Source of the DNA: Sphaerimonospora sp050942215
GTDB taxonomy: Bacteria; Actinomycetota; Actinomycetes; Streptosporangiales; Streptosporangiaceae
Direction: 5' to 3'
NCBI RefSeq assembly: GCF_050942215.1
Contig: NZ_CP192056.1
Coordinates: 558,001 to 622,000 of the forward strand
DNA: 64,000 bases
How positions within the stretch are numbered: the first letter of the stretch is position 1; every line of letters starts with the position of its first letter. Under the pieces are notes generated by a model that was not told where the DNA came from, made no database searches, and saw nothing but the letters and a program-made list of their open reading frames with translations. Positions 40,602 to 49,694 of the stretch are shown piece by piece. The position numbers were made by a program, and so were the translations under genes.

Positions 40602-41333
40602 ATGGGTGACATAGGCACGACGGTCGCGACCGGCTCGCTGCTGGTGGCCGTGCCGATCGCGGTGATCGCCGGCCTGGTGTCGTTCGTCTCGCCGTGCGTG
40701 CTGCCGCTGGTCCCCGGCTACCTGTCGTACGTCACGGGCATGAGCGGGGACCCCAAGCGGGGGCGGATGGTGCTCGGCAGCGCCCTGTTCGTGCTCGGCT
40801 TCGCGGCCGTGTTCGTGCTCGGCGGCGCGCTCTTCGGCGGCCTCGGGAGCCTGCTGCTGGGCAACGTCGAGGTCATAACGCGAGTGCTCGGGGCGATCAC
40901 GATCGTCCTCGGCCTCGCGTTCCTCGGGCTGATTCCGGGGCTGCAGCGAGACCTGCGGATCCACCGGCTCCCGGCCGCGGGCCTCGCCGGAGCTCCGCTG
41001 CTCGGGATCGTCTTCGGCCTCGGCTGGACGCCCTGCATCGGGCCGACGCTGGCCGTGGTCCTCACGCTGTCGGTCGACCAGGGCAGTGCCGTGCGCGGCG
41101 CCGTGCTCGCCTTCGCGTACGCTCTGGGTCTCGGCCTGCCGTTCGTGCTGGCCGGGCTCGTCTACCGGAAGGCGCTGCACGCCTTCAAGGCGGTGCGCCG
41201 GCACACGCCGCTCATCACTCGCATCGGGGGTGCCATGCTCGTCACTGTGGGCGTGCTGCTCGTGACCGGCCTGTGGGGCGGCATGATCGCCGGCCTGCAG
41301 GGCTGGGTCGGCGGATTCGAACCGGTGATCTGA
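40602..41333 (+). CDS. ccdA: Cytochrome c biogenesis thiol transporter CcdA
   Basis: A 243-residue membrane protein with six hydrophobic helices. The paired redox cysteines are in LVSFVSPCVLPLVPGYLSYVTG and GLGWTPCIGPTLAVVL. It carries electrons from cytoplasmic thioredoxin to the TlpA/ResA protein. ATG starts 3 bases after the lipoprotein gene, and its stop overlaps the start of the ResB gene (TGATG). Confidence 0.95.
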   Translation: MGDIGTTVATGSLLVAVPIAVIAGLVSFVSPCVLPLVPGYLSYVTGMSGDPKRGRMVLGSALFVLGFAAVFVLGGALFGGLGSLLLGNVEVITRVLGAITIVLGLAFLGLIPGLQRDLRIHRLPAAGLAGAPLLGIVFGLGWTPCIGPTLAVVLTLSVDQGSAVRGAVLAFAYALGLGLPFVLAGLVYRKALHAFKAVRRHTPLITRIGGAMLVTVGVLLVTGLWGGMIAGLQGWVGGFEPVI

Positions 41334-42931
41334 TGGCGACCCCCCGCGACGTCGCGACGACGAGACCGGACGGGCAGGCGCCGGCGGAACCCGAGCCCAC
41401 CACACCGGGTCCGCCCTCCGGCCGGAGCACGGACGGTCGGGGCGCGACCAGGCTGGGATCGGTCGGCTGGCTCCGCTGGGGCTGGCGGACGCTCACCTCG
41501 ATGCGTACCGCGCTGATCCTGCTGTTCCTGTTCGCGCTCGCGTCGATCCCCGGATCGATCTACCCGCAGCGCGGTGTCGACCCCGGTCAGGTCGCCCGAT
41601 ATTTCCAGGACAATCCGACAGCGGCGAAATGGCTGGACAGGTTCTGGCTGTTCGACGTGTTCGGCTCGCCCTGGTTCGCCGCGATCTACCTGCTGCTGTT
41701 CATCTCGCTGGCCGGGTGCGTGCTGCCCCGGGCCATGCTCCACGTCAAGGAGATCCGCCGCAAGCCTCCGGCCGCCCCGAGCAACCTGCTGCGCCTGCCG
41801 TACGGCGAGGCCTTCGACGGCGATCTGGCCGTGGAGGAGGCGGCGAAGCGGCTGCGCCGCAAGCGGTTCCGCGTCGTCACCGGACCCGACTGGGTGGCGG
41901 CGGAGAAGGGCTACCTGCGCGAGACCGGCAACCTGCTCTTCCACTTCGCGCTGCTCGCGTTGCTGTTCGCGGTCGGCGCCGGCGCGTTGTACGGCTACCG
42001 CGGCAACGTGCTCGTGGTGGAGGGCGACGGCTTCGCCAACGCGGTGGCGGCCTACGACCGGTTCATGCCGGGGCAGCGGGTGTCGGCCGAGTCGCTGGAG
42101 CCGTACTCGTTCACCCTGAAGGACTTCCAGGCCAGCTATGTGGCCGCCGGGCCCAAGCAGGGCCAGCCGATCGACTACAGCGCGAAGATCTCGGTCCAGG
42201 ACTCCCCGACGTCCGCGCCGCGCGACTTCGAGCTCAAGGTGAACGAGCCGCTGGACGTCAACGGCACACTCACCTATCTCATCGGCCACGGCTACGCCCC
42301 CACGTTCAAGGTGACCGACGGCAAGGGCCAGGTGGCCTACGAGGGGCCGGTGCCGTGCCTCGCGGAGAATCAGGCCACCTACGCGTCCGAGTGCGTCATC
42401 AAGGCCCCCGACGCCGAACCGCTGCAGCTCGGCTTCCTGGGCCGGTTCCTGCCCACCACCGTGCCGAGCGGCGAGGCGTGGGTCTCGGTCTTCCCCGGCG
42501 CGGTCAACCCGACGGTGCAGATCTTCCCGTTCGGGGGAGACCTCGGCATGAAGTCGGGCGTGCCGCAGTCGGTCTACCAGCTCGACACCGATGGCCTGAA
42601 GCCGCTGGGCAAGATGTCGGCCGAGCCCAAGCCGCTGGCCGTCGGCGAAACCCTCGAACTGGCCGACGGCGCCGGGAAGATCCAGTTCACCGGGGTCAGG
42701 GAGTGGATCAGTCTCCAGGTCACCTATGACCCGGGCCGGATACCCGCGCTGCTGGCCGCGAGTGCCGCGGTCCTCGGACTGGTGCTGTCGCTGACCATCC
42801 GGCGCCGCCGTGTCTGGGTGCGGATGAGGGACGGGAAGGTCACGGTGGGAGGATTGACCCGCACCGAAGGCAGTGGCGCGGCCTTCTCGACGGAGTTCGC
42901 CGAGATCGTCACCATGCTTCGCGAGGAGTAG
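41333..42931 (+). CDS. resB: Cytochrome c maturation protein ResB
   Basis: A 532-residue ResB. After a Pro-rich cytoplasmic N-terminus, membrane helices occur near residues 58-78, 110-135 and 200-222. A large outer domain (about 225-475) and a final helix (PALLAASAAVLGLVLSLT) follow. With CcsB it forms the System II heme-transport and ligation complex. The start is ATG 41333 overlapping the ccdA stop, and ccsB begins 5 bases after its end. Confidence 0.93.
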   Translation: MATPRDVATTRPDGQAPAEPEPTTPGPPSGRSTDGRGATRLGSVGWLRWGWRTLTSMRTALILLFLFALASIPGSIYPQRGVDPGQVARYFQDNPTAAKWLDRFWLFDVFGSPWFAAIYLLLFISLAGCVLPRAMLHVKEIRRKPPAAPSNLLRLPYGEAFDGDLAVEEAAKRLRRKRFRVVTGPDWVAAEKGYLRETGNLLFHFALLALLFAVGAGALYGYRGNVLVVEGDGFANAVAAYDRFMPGQRVSAESLEPYSFTLKDFQASYVAAGPKQGQPIDYSAKISVQDSPTSAPRDFELKVNEPLDVNGTLTYLIGHGYAPTFKVTDGKGQVAYEGPVPCLAENQATYASECVIKAPDAEPLQLGFLGRFLPTTVPSGEAWVSVFPGAVNPTVQIFPFGGDLGMKSGVPQSVYQLDTDGLKPLGKMSAEPKPLAVGETLELADGAGKIQFTGVREWISLQVTYDPGRIPALLAASAAVLGLVLSLTIRRRRVWVRMRDGKVTVGGLTRTEGSGAAFSTEFAEIVTMLREE

Positions 42932-42936
42932 CGAAT

Positions 42937-43923
42937 ATGCCCACCAACGAGGGACTGGCCACGATGAGCGATCAGCTCATCCTGGTCACCGTCCTGCTCT
43001 ATCTGGTCGCCATGATCGGTTTCGCGTTGGAGCTCGCCTTCGGCCGGGCCCGTACGGTGACCGCCGTCGCGGAGAAACGCGAGCTGGTCGGGGCCGGCGT
43101 CCGGACCGGCGGTGGCGGCGTCGCCGACGGCGGGCCGGACGACACGGCTTCCATGGATACGGCCGAGGACCGTGGCGAGCCGGCGCCCGCCGCCTGGGCG
43201 GTGCGGGCCGGCGGCGTGGCCGTCGTCATCGCCTGGATCGCGTGGGCGGGCCACCTCGCGGGCATCCTCACCCGTGGTATGGCGGCCGACCGATGGCCGT
43301 GGGGCAACATGTACGAGTTCGTGGTGGCACTGTGCTTCGCCGCGGTCACCGCGTTCCTCGTGGTGCTGGTGCGGCGGCCGATCCGCTTCCTCGGCGCGTT
43401 CGTCACGGTGACCGCCGCCCTCGGGCTCGGCTTCGCCGTACTCTTCCTGCACGTTCAGGCCGGGCCGGTGATGCCCGCGCTGCACTCGTACTGGATCGCC
43501 ATCCACGTCAGCGCCGCCATCGCGGCGAGCGGGCTGTTCACTCTGTCGGGCGTCTGCGCGATCCTCTACCTGATCCGCCGGGACGGGCGGCCCTCCGTCC
43601 TGCCCGTCAGGGCCGACCTCGAACGCATCGCGCACAGCGCGATCGTGATCGCCTTCCCCATCTGGACGTTCGCCGTCATCGCCGGCGCCCTGTGGGCCGA
43701 CCGCGCGTGGGGCCGCTACTGGGGCTGGGATCCCAAGGAGGTGTGGTCCTTCATCACCTGGATCGTGTACGCCGCCTACCTGCACGCCAGGGCGACCGCC
43801 GGATGGCGTGGCAGGGCCGCCCTCATCGTTTCGCTCGTCGCGTTCGCGTGCCTGCTGTTCAACCTGATCGGCGTGAACATCTTCCTGCCCGGCCTCCACT
43901 CGTACGCCGACGTGCCCCAGTAG
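42937..43923 (+). CDS. ccsB: Cytochrome c synthase subunit CcsB (ResC/CcsA family)
   Basis: A 328-residue multi-pass protein with about eight helices. It carries the tryptophan-rich heme motif WGWDPKEVWSFITW, preceded by WGNMYEFVVALCF and conserved His residues that ligate heme. An acidic and Gly-rich loop separates the first helix from the rest. It completes System II with ResB. ATG 42937 has GAGGAG 7 bases upstream; ATG 42964 is possible. Last gene of the ccs operon. Confidence 0.95.
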   Translation: MPTNEGLATMSDQLILVTVLLYLVAMIGFALELAFGRARTVTAVAEKRELVGAGVRTGGGGVADGGPDDTASMDTAEDRGEPAPAAWAVRAGGVAVVIAWIAWAGHLAGILTRGMAADRWPWGNMYEFVVALCFAAVTAFLVVLVRRPIRFLGAFVTVTAALGLGFAVLFLHVQAGPVMPALHSYWIAIHVSAAIAASGLFTLSGVCAILYLIRRDGRPSVLPVRADLERIAHSAIVIAFPIWTFAVIAGALWADRAWGRYWGWDPKEVWSFITWIVYAAYLHARATAGWRGRAALIVSLVAFACLLFNLIGVNIFLPGLHSYADVPQ

Positions 43924-43983
43924 CTTCCACCGGGGAATCCTGGGTAGGAGGGATGTGGACAGGAGCGAGTCGGGGGACTTCCT

Positions 43984-45225
43984 GTGGCCGATCATCCGGT
44001 TTCCGATCACCAGGCTGCGTTGGTACTGGCCGACCTGGTGCGTGCCTACCCGCTGATCCCCCTGGAACGTGTGCCGGCCGTGACCGCCGAGCACGCCGCG
44101 CGCCTCGGCTTCTCCGAGGTGATGATCTACGTTGCGGATCTGCGGCGGCTCGTGCTGCTGCCGCTGCCCGGCCAGCGCGACGCGGACGGGAAGCCGCTTG
44201 AGCCGATTCCCGTCGACGCGACGCTGGCAGGACGGGCCTTCCGCGTCCTGAAGATCACCCAGGCCTGTCCCGCCCGGGCGACGGGGGAGCCGCCGGCGGC
44301 CGGGGCCGAGGGTTCCGTACGACTGTGGGCGCCGCTGGTGGACGGCCTGGAACGGCTCGGCCTGATCGGGGTGACCACGCCGGAGGCCGACGAGGTCGCA
44401 GAACGGCGGATCAGAGATCTGGCCACACTGCTCACGCTGGTCCTGATGACCAAATATCGCGTCAGCGACTCCTACGCCCGGCTCGTACGCGGCCGGTCCA
44501 TGCGCGTGGGCGCCGAGATGCTGTGGACCCTGATGCCGCCGAGGACGTTCGCCACCGACACGGTGGGCGTCAGCGCCGCCCTGGAGCCCGCCTACATCGT
44601 GGGCGGGGACGCCTTCGACTACGGGTTGGACGGCGACGTCCTGCACATGGCGATCTTCGACGCCATCGGGCATGACATCTCCGCCGGACTGACCACGGCC
44701 ATCGCCCTGGGGTCGTACCGCGACAGCCGCCGTCACGAGGCCGGGCCGGTCGCGGCCGGCGAGGCGATCGACGAGGCGATCGCCGACCAGTTCTCCACGT
44801 CCCGGTACGCCACCGGCATCATGGCCGAACTGAACATCCGTACCGGCGAGCTTACCTGGGTGAACCGTGGGCATCCCCCGCCCCTGCTGCTGCGCGACGG
44901 GCGGGTCGCCGCCGTGCTGGAGAGCACGCCGGACCCGCCGATGGGATTCAGCCTGGGCCCGGCGACCGGTCTCGCCCGCCGCCGGATCAAGCCCGGCGAC
45001 CGGCTGCTGCTGTACACCGACGGCGTGACCGAGGCGAGGTCGCCCACCGGCGCGCGGTTCGGCCTGGAGCGCTTCGCCGATTTCGTCCTGTGCGGCGAGG
45101 CGGACGCGCTGCCGAGGCCGGAGATCGTGCGTCGGCTGATCCACGCGATCGTGGCCCATCAGCGGGGTGGCCCGCAGGACGACGCCGCCGTGCTGCTGGC
45201 CGACTGGCATCCGTCGGGGGGCTGA
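43984..45225 (+). CDS. SpoIIE-type PP2C phosphatase, tandem copy 1
   Basis: A 413-residue serine phosphatase. The N-terminal third (about residues 10-150) looks like a GAF-type sensor (FSEVMIYVADLRRLVLLPLPGQ). The PPM/SpoIIE domain follows with metal-site motifs VGGDAFDYG, AIFDAIGHDIS, NRGHPPPLLL, LLLYTDGVTEA and PQDDAAVLLA. Such enzymes usually dephosphorylate anti-anti-sigma factors in partner-switching systems. GTG at 43984 has GGGGGA 6 bases upstream. A paralogue follows directly. Confidence 0.92.
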   Translation: MADHPVSDHQAALVLADLVRAYPLIPLERVPAVTAEHAARLGFSEVMIYVADLRRLVLLPLPGQRDADGKPLEPIPVDATLAGRAFRVLKITQACPARATGEPPAAGAEGSVRLWAPLVDGLERLGLIGVTTPEADEVAERRIRDLATLLTLVLMTKYRVSDSYARLVRGRSMRVGAEMLWTLMPPRTFATDTVGVSAALEPAYIVGGDAFDYGLDGDVLHMAIFDAIGHDISAGLTTAIALGSYRDSRRHEAGPVAAGEAIDEAIADQFSTSRYATGIMAELNIRTGELTWVNRGHPPPLLLRDGRVAAVLESTPDPPMGFSLGPATGLARRRIKPGDRLLLYTDGVTEARSPTGARFGLERFADFVLCGEADALPRPEIVRRLIHAIVAHQRGGPQDDAAVLLADWHPSGG

Positions 45226-45251
45226 GGCAGGTGGGTGGAGAAGGCACGCCG

Positions 45252-46523
45252 GTGCACGGATCCGACAGCGAGCGGATCCTGGGTGATCTGTTGCGCGCGC
45301 ACCACCTGACCCCGCTCAAGGACCTGGCCCGTGTCGTCGCCGACCGTCTCCGGTCGGCCGGCTTGACCGAGGTCATGATCTACGTCGCCGACCTGCAGGG
45401 AGTCCTGCTCATACCGCTCCCCGGCCAGCGCGACACGTCGGGGGAGCCGCTCAAGCGCGTCCCCATCGACACGACTCTGGCGGGGCGCGCCTATCGCAAC
45501 GTCGAGATCGTCCAGGTCCGTCCCGCCGCCCCCAATGGCGGGCCCGATGTGGACTCCGATGCGGGCGAGGTCGCCGAGCCGGTCGGGAGCGGCGGCGCCC
45601 GCCGCCTGTGGGCACCGCTGCTCGACGGTACCGAACGGGTCGGCGTGTTAGGGGTCACGGTGCCCAGGGTCGACGAGACCACCAAACGACGGATGGCCGA
45701 GTTGAGCGCCCTGATCGCCCTGATGGTGCTGAGCAAGCGCGACCCGAGCGACGCCTACGCGCGGCTGGCGCGCACGGAGGACATGCATCTGTCCGCCGAG
45801 GTGCTGTGGACGCTGATGCCGATCAGAACCTTCGCCACGGGCACGTTGACGGTCAGCGCGGCGCTGGAGCCCGCCTACTCCGTGGGCGGGGACGCCTTCG
45901 ACTACGGCCTCGACTACGACACCCTGCATCTGGCGGTCTTCGACGCGATGGGGCACGACACCTCCGCGGGGTTGACCGCCACCATCGCCCTGGGGTCGTA
46001 CCGCAACAACCGCCGCAAGGACATCGGGCTGCTCGCGGTCAGCGACACGATCGACGCGGCGATCTCCGAGCAGTTCGCCGGGTCCCGGTTCGCCACCGGC
46101 ATCCTGGCCGACCTGAACCTGCCCACCGGCTGGCTGACCTGGGTGAACCGGGGGCATCCTCCTCCGCTGGTCCTGCGGCACGGGCGGGTCGCCGCGGTGC
46201 TGGACAGCCCGCCCGACCCGCCGATGGGATTCGCACTCGGCCCGGCGAGGAGGCTCCCCCGTTATCAACTCGAGCCCGGCGACCGGCTGCTGTTCTACAC
46301 GGACGGCATCATCGAGGCCGAGACTCCGGAGGGGGAGAGGTTCGGGCTGGAGCGGTTCACCAACTTCGTCATCAAGCGGGAGGCCGACGGCATCTCCGCC
46401 CCGGAGACCGTCCGGCGCCTGATCCACGCCATCCTGGGGCATCAGCGCGGCAGGCTGCAGGACGACGCCACCGTGCTGCTGGTCGAATGGCGCAGCCACC
46501 GGCGGTTCAATCTATCCGTGTGA
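45252..46523 (+). CDS. SpoIIE-type PP2C phosphatase, tandem copy 2
   Basis: A 423-residue paralogue of the gene at 43984 with the same order of domains: GAF-like region (LTEVMIYVADLQGVLLIPLPGQ), then SVGGDAFDYG, AVFDAMGHDTS, NRGHPPPLVL, LLFYTDGIIEA and LQDDATVLLV. All predicted metal Asp are kept in both, so both are probably active. It differs by an acidic insertion after VRPAAPNGG. The GTG at 45252 is supported by GGAGAAGG about 7 bases upstream; GTG 45231 would add seven residues. Confidence 0.92.
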   Translation: MHGSDSERILGDLLRAHHLTPLKDLARVVADRLRSAGLTEVMIYVADLQGVLLIPLPGQRDTSGEPLKRVPIDTTLAGRAYRNVEIVQVRPAAPNGGPDVDSDAGEVAEPVGSGGARRLWAPLLDGTERVGVLGVTVPRVDETTKRRMAELSALIALMVLSKRDPSDAYARLARTEDMHLSAEVLWTLMPIRTFATGTLTVSAALEPAYSVGGDAFDYGLDYDTLHLAVFDAMGHDTSAGLTATIALGSYRNNRRKDIGLLAVSDTIDAAISEQFAGSRFATGILADLNLPTGWLTWVNRGHPPPLVLRHGRVAAVLDSPPDPPMGFALGPARRLPRYQLEPGDRLLFYTDGIIEAETPEGERFGLERFTNFVIKREADGISAPETVRRLIHAILGHQRGRLQDDATVLLVEWRSHRRFNLSV

Positions 46524-46552
46524 CCACGCCCTATCGGGTTCCCCGGCAGGGG

Positions 46553-46882
46553 TCAGTCTTCGTCGCGGAGGCGGCGTTCCAGGTGGCGGAGGAACTCCGG
46601 GTCGTCCTCCGGGCCACGCGGGGCCTGGCTGCGCTGACCTCCCCGGTTCGCCAATGGACCGAAGGTGTCCTTCGGCTCGCGTACGGCGCCGGCCGCGGCG
46701 AGCGGACGGCCGAGGAGCAGCCAGAACAGGCCGCCCAGGTCAACGAGGAGCACCACGATGAGGACCCACAGAACCTTGGGCAGGTTGCGTACGGCCTGAT
46801 CGGGGGTCGTGATCACGTCGAACAGGCAGTAGAGCCAGAAGGCCAGCAGCGCCAGACCGATAACCACGCTAGGCATGCCCAT
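46553..46882 (-). CDS. Small membrane protein with PLDc_N-type domain
   Basis: A 109-residue protein with two helices (about residues 3-22 and 38-60) and the PLD-nuclease N-terminal signature YCLFDVITTPDQAVRNLPKVLWVLIV. It then has a polar tail ending EDDPEFLRHLERRLRDED, typical of the actinobacterial two-helix PLDc_N proteins. The start is set at ATG 46882; ATG 46876 is two codons in. Role unknown. Convergent with the phosphatase and divergent from the metallopeptidase gene. Confidence 0.8.
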   Translation of the reverse strand: MGMPSVVIGLALLAFWLYCLFDVITTPDQAVRNLPKVLWVLIVVLLVDLGGLFWLLLGRPLAAAGAVREPKDTFGPLANRGGQRSQAPRGPEDDPEFLRHLERRLRDED

Positions 46883-47017
46883 CACGGTAAGCCATACCAC
46901 CGTGTGTTCGGCACGCCCGGGCCGAACAGCCGTTCCCGGTGACGTGGCCGGGTCGGCATCGTACGGTGGACCGGTACAGAGCGTGCGGAGACGATCGTCG
47001 ATCATAAGTGGGGTCTG

Positions 47018-48034
47018 ATGGCGGAGCCGGCCGACAGAGGCCGCCACCGGCGAGGGGTTCGGTGGTGGCAGCGCGGGCTGTACATGTCGTCGCACCGCAG
47101 GGTCGATGTGCCGGAGCGGTCACGCGAGCGCGAACGGACCGCGGAACGCGCATCGGAAGGCGCCTCTGACCGTGCCTCGGAACGGGCCTCGGAACGGGCC
47201 TCGGAACGGGCCTCTGGACGGCCCGCCGGGCGGTCGGCGGACTGGGCGGCCGATTGGCCGGGCGATTGGCCGGCCGAGTGGCCGGGCGAGCGATCGCCGG
47301 ACCGGGCAGCCGAGCGGATGCGCACGGTGACCGCACCCGTGGTGGACGACCGGCCACAGTACACGTGGGACGACTTCGAACTGGACGACCAGCCCCTGCG
47401 GGCACGGCCGCATCCGCCGGACGCCCCCGACGTGGGGGACGGCCGCCGGCACTGCGGACCGCTGGAGAGCATCCTCTACCGGCAGTGGGACGCGGTGGAG
47501 GGCCCTCCCTCGGCCGACGCCGTCCGGGCGGTCGACAGCCTGGCGCGGCTGCCCGAGCAGCTCAAGGCCAAGCTGGCGATCGGGCTGGACGGCATCTATG
47601 TGGGCCGCGGCGGCGTTCCCGACCTGGACGACATGGGTTACCTGCGCGGTGCGCCGCTGCCGTCAGGACGGGCGACCTGGGACGTCTGCGCCGGTGCGTA
47701 TGGCGATCGCAAGATCGTGGTGGGAGACCGGCCGTCGCCGACGCCCGACGTGATGATGCACGAGGTGGGGCACGCACTGGACGACGTGGACGCGGGCTCC
47801 GGGGAGTGGGTGTCGGACTCGCCTGAGTTCGCCGCCCTCTATGAGGAGTGCCTGCCGCTGCTCGCGTCGTCGTTCCACCGGCAGCCCGCCGGTCTCGGGC
47901 GCAAGGAGTTCTTCGCCGACGCGTTCGCGGCGATCGCGTCCCGGCAGCGCCCCGCCCTGGTGGACATGCTCGGCGGCGACACACGGACGGCACTGGGCGT
48001 CATGCTGTTCTTCAACCGGCGATACGGGATCTAG
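47018..48034 (+). CDS. ATLF-like (lethal-factor/PPEP-type) zinc metallopeptidase with repeat-rich N-terminus
   Basis: A 338-residue protein. The C-terminal 190 residues resemble anthrax-lethal-factor-like peptidases: VMMHEVGHALDDVDAGSG (HExxH), a SPEFAALYEECL segment and RKEFFADAFAAI with the third zinc ligand Glu. The N-terminus is strongly repetitive: ERASERASERAS, then SADWAADWPGDWPAEWPGE, from short DNA repeats near 47150-47290. No signal peptide is seen. Family members cut host proteins or Pro-Pro bonds in secreted proteins; the target here is unknown. ATG 47018 has GGGG before it; ATG 47084 is an alternative. Confidence 0.75.
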   Translation: MAEPADRGRHRRGVRWWQRGLYMSSHRRVDVPERSRERERTAERASEGASDRASERASERASERASGRPAGRSADWAADWPGDWPAEWPGERSPDRAAERMRTVTAPVVDDRPQYTWDDFELDDQPLRARPHPPDAPDVGDGRRHCGPLESILYRQWDAVEGPPSADAVRAVDSLARLPEQLKAKLAIGLDGIYVGRGGVPDLDDMGYLRGAPLPSGRATWDVCAGAYGDRKIVVGDRPSPTPDVMMHEVGHALDDVDAGSGEWVSDSPEFAALYEECLPLLASSFHRQPAGLGRKEFFADAFAAIASRQRPALVDMLGGDTRTALGVMLFFNRRYGI

Positions 48035-48205
48035 GGGGCGTCCTATGGATCTTCTCGGCCCACCGCGGTCGCTCAGCGGGCGCCTCGCGGCGTTCCGCCC
48101 GTCACCCGTGGCCGGGCCATGGGCTTCTCCTCGGCCTCGCGAGGCGTCCATCTGGCCGATCCTCGCCACGGCAAAGATCCACAGGACACTCCCAAGGTGG
48201 TTCGG

Positions 48206-48442
48206 ATGTATGTGATCCGGCTCGGTGACGGCACGCTGCGGGTGCCTCAATCGCTGACGAGCGATGACGGCCGCCTGATCGGCAACGCGTACGTGGAGGT
48301 CGCCCCGGGGGAGCCTGAGTATGAGCGCTGGGCGGCCGAGTCGATCACCGAGGAGGAGGCCGCGCGACGGCGCAGCCGCTGGCTGGCGGAGAACGACGAA
48401 CTCGAACGGGAGTTCCTGGCGTTCAAGGCGGATCAGGAGTGA
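48206..48442 (+). CDS. Small hypothetical protein
   Basis: A 78-residue acidic protein beginning MYVIRLGDGTLRVPQSL, with a beta-rich first half and a charged C-terminal helix (TEEEAARRRSRWLAENDELE). ATG 48206 follows AAGGTGG by 6 bases. An upstream in-frame ATG at 48119 lies in sequence with no coding character. The 171 bases before it (48035-48205) hold no other feature I can support. Family not recognised. Confidence 0.55.
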   Translation: MYVIRLGDGTLRVPQSLTSDDGRLIGNAYVEVAPGEPEYERWAAESITEEEAARRRSRWLAENDELEREFLAFKADQE

Positions 48443-48558
48443 TCGGGGCCGAAGCGACCGGCAGGAGAGCAGGACGATGCCGGTCGGGCAGACTGACCTG
48501 GTGACCCTGCGCCTTCCGGGTGCCGCGCAGGATCACCTGATGCTGCCACTTACCTGTG

Positions 48559-48780
48559 TCAGACTCGCGGTGAGTCGCCGTTCGGCCGGTCAGCCGTCAG
48601 AACGTCCTCACCGCGAAGGAGGGCGTGCACTTCCGACTCGCGGAAGCGCCGGTGCCCACCGGGGGTACGGATACTGCTGATGCGCCCAGCCGCGGCCCAA
48701 CGTGTCACGGTCTTCGGGTCAACCCTGAAGAGGGCGGCAACCTCTCCAGGAGTCAGCAGTCGCTCGCTGCTACTCTCCAC
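48559..48780 (-). CDS. bldC: Developmental regulator BldC
   Basis: A 73-residue MerR-like protein. The core LLTPGEVAALFRVDPKTVTRWAAAGRISSIRTPGGHRRFRESEV is nearly the known BldC sequence, which binds DNA cooperatively and holds back sporulation in Streptomyces. The GTG at 48780 has GGGGGAG 5 bases upstream. It stands alone on the minus strand, with convergent neighbours on its left. The upstream region (48781-49040) is comparatively AT-rich around 48905-48930 and probably holds divergent promoters. Confidence 0.95.
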   Translation of the reverse strand: MESSSERLLTPGEVAALFRVDPKTVTRWAAAGRISSIRTPGGHRRFRESEVHALLRGEDVLTADRPNGDSPRV

Positions 48781-49040
48781 AATCTCTCCCCCTCGCGTCC
48801 CGCGTCCTGCAGCGGGCGGACAGGTTAACCAGTGTGCCGAGCGAAGCCTGATTTATCCGTGGTTTTCGGAGAAGATCACGGGTTGTTACCGGCTCAGTGC
48901 CCGATTGTTATATGATAGAGCATCTTTGGGGCGCTCATGGGTGTTTCTTTACAAAAGCACCTTGATGTGAACCCTAGCAGTGCTCGCACCAGATGCGAAG
49001 AGAGACAGCCGTGTCGACAGGGTGACGTAACCTCGACGCT

Positions 49041-49250
49041 GTGCATCCGGTTGTCGTTTACACCCTTTCGCGGCTTGGCCTGTTCGCCGTCGCCCTTGGA
49101 GTCCTCTATCTCGTCGGCATGCGCAGCCTCCTGCTGCTCGCAGTGGCCCTCCTGGTGAGTGGGCTGGCCAGCTACGTGCTGCTGTCCAAGCAGCGCGACG
49201 CGGTCAGCCGGCGGATCGCCGGGAATCGCCGGAGAGCGAGAGAGGACTAG
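49041..49250 (+). CDS. DUF4229-type two-helix membrane protein
   Basis: A 69-residue protein with two hydrophobic helices (about residues 4-24 and 28-47) and a basic tail (KQRDAVSRRIAGNRRRARED), matching the actinobacterial DUF4229 family. GTG start at 49041; TAACCT at 49028-49033 seven bases upstream may be the -10 of a leaderless message. It is often found near menaquinone genes, as here with menG. Function unknown. Confidence 0.8.
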   Translation: MHPVVVYTLSRLGLFAVALGVLYLVGMRSLLLLAVALLVSGLASYVLLSKQRDAVSRRIAGNRRRARED

Positions 49251-49267
49251 GCGGCCAGGAACAGGCC

Positions 49268-49296
49268 GACTCGGGCATGGTACTCATGCTCGAGTC
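49268..49296 (+). terminator. Hairpin after the DUF4229 gene
   Basis: GACTCGGGCATG (49268-49279) pairs with CATGCTCGAGTC (49285-49296), 12 bp with one G-U, around a GTACT loop, starting 17 bases after the stop. The rest of the gap up to menG (49297-49694) is GC-rich; no frame has a ribosome site and family match, and I see no other feature. Confidence 0.65.
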
Positions 49297-49694
49297 TCCT
49301 TGTGCGGCTTCCCACCAAAAGCTCCTTCTATACGGTCAGGAACGCCTTTACCCAGATTCCCCTTTCTCGCATCCGCATCCGAGTCGGGGCCCGGCCGGTG
49401 ATGGGATCGGTGATCCCGAGACCGGGGCCGGGCGACCCGCCTCCGACCTGGGCGGGCCGGCCGCCTTCCAGGCGCGGCGGGGGCGCCGGATGGGATCGCG
49501 GGAGAGGGGACCGGGACGACCGCCCGTGCCGTCAGGGGTGCCGTCGCCGGTGCTGCGACCAGTACGTTTCTCGCGCGCATTCCCCAAGTTCTAGCAGACT
49601 GAGCGTAACCGGCGAACTACGTTCCGTCCATCGGGCGCCGGTGGCCGGATGGCGGCATCCGTGCGGCGGGGGCCGTGCACCTAGGCTTGCGTCC

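Noticed and set aside
41290..41340. tRNA-like T-arm (GGTTCGAATCC on the minus strand)
   Set aside because: The flanking bases do not form the T-stem and no acceptor, D or anticodon arms fit; it is the end of ccdA (codons GGFEPVI).
48046..48215. Short frame MDLLGPPRSL after the metallopeptidase
   Set aside because: No ribosome site or family likeness and it overlaps the start of the better-supported gene at 48206.
48478..48680. A 67-codon plus-strand frame starting MPVGQTDLVTLRL
   Set aside because: Most of it is antisense to bldC and turns into Arg/Gly-rich shadow sequence; at best a gene remnant.
49284..49688. Small minus- and plus-strand frames in the gap before menG
   Set aside because: Compositions are Arg/Pro-rich shadows, no ribosome sites, and menG has a precise family start at 49695.
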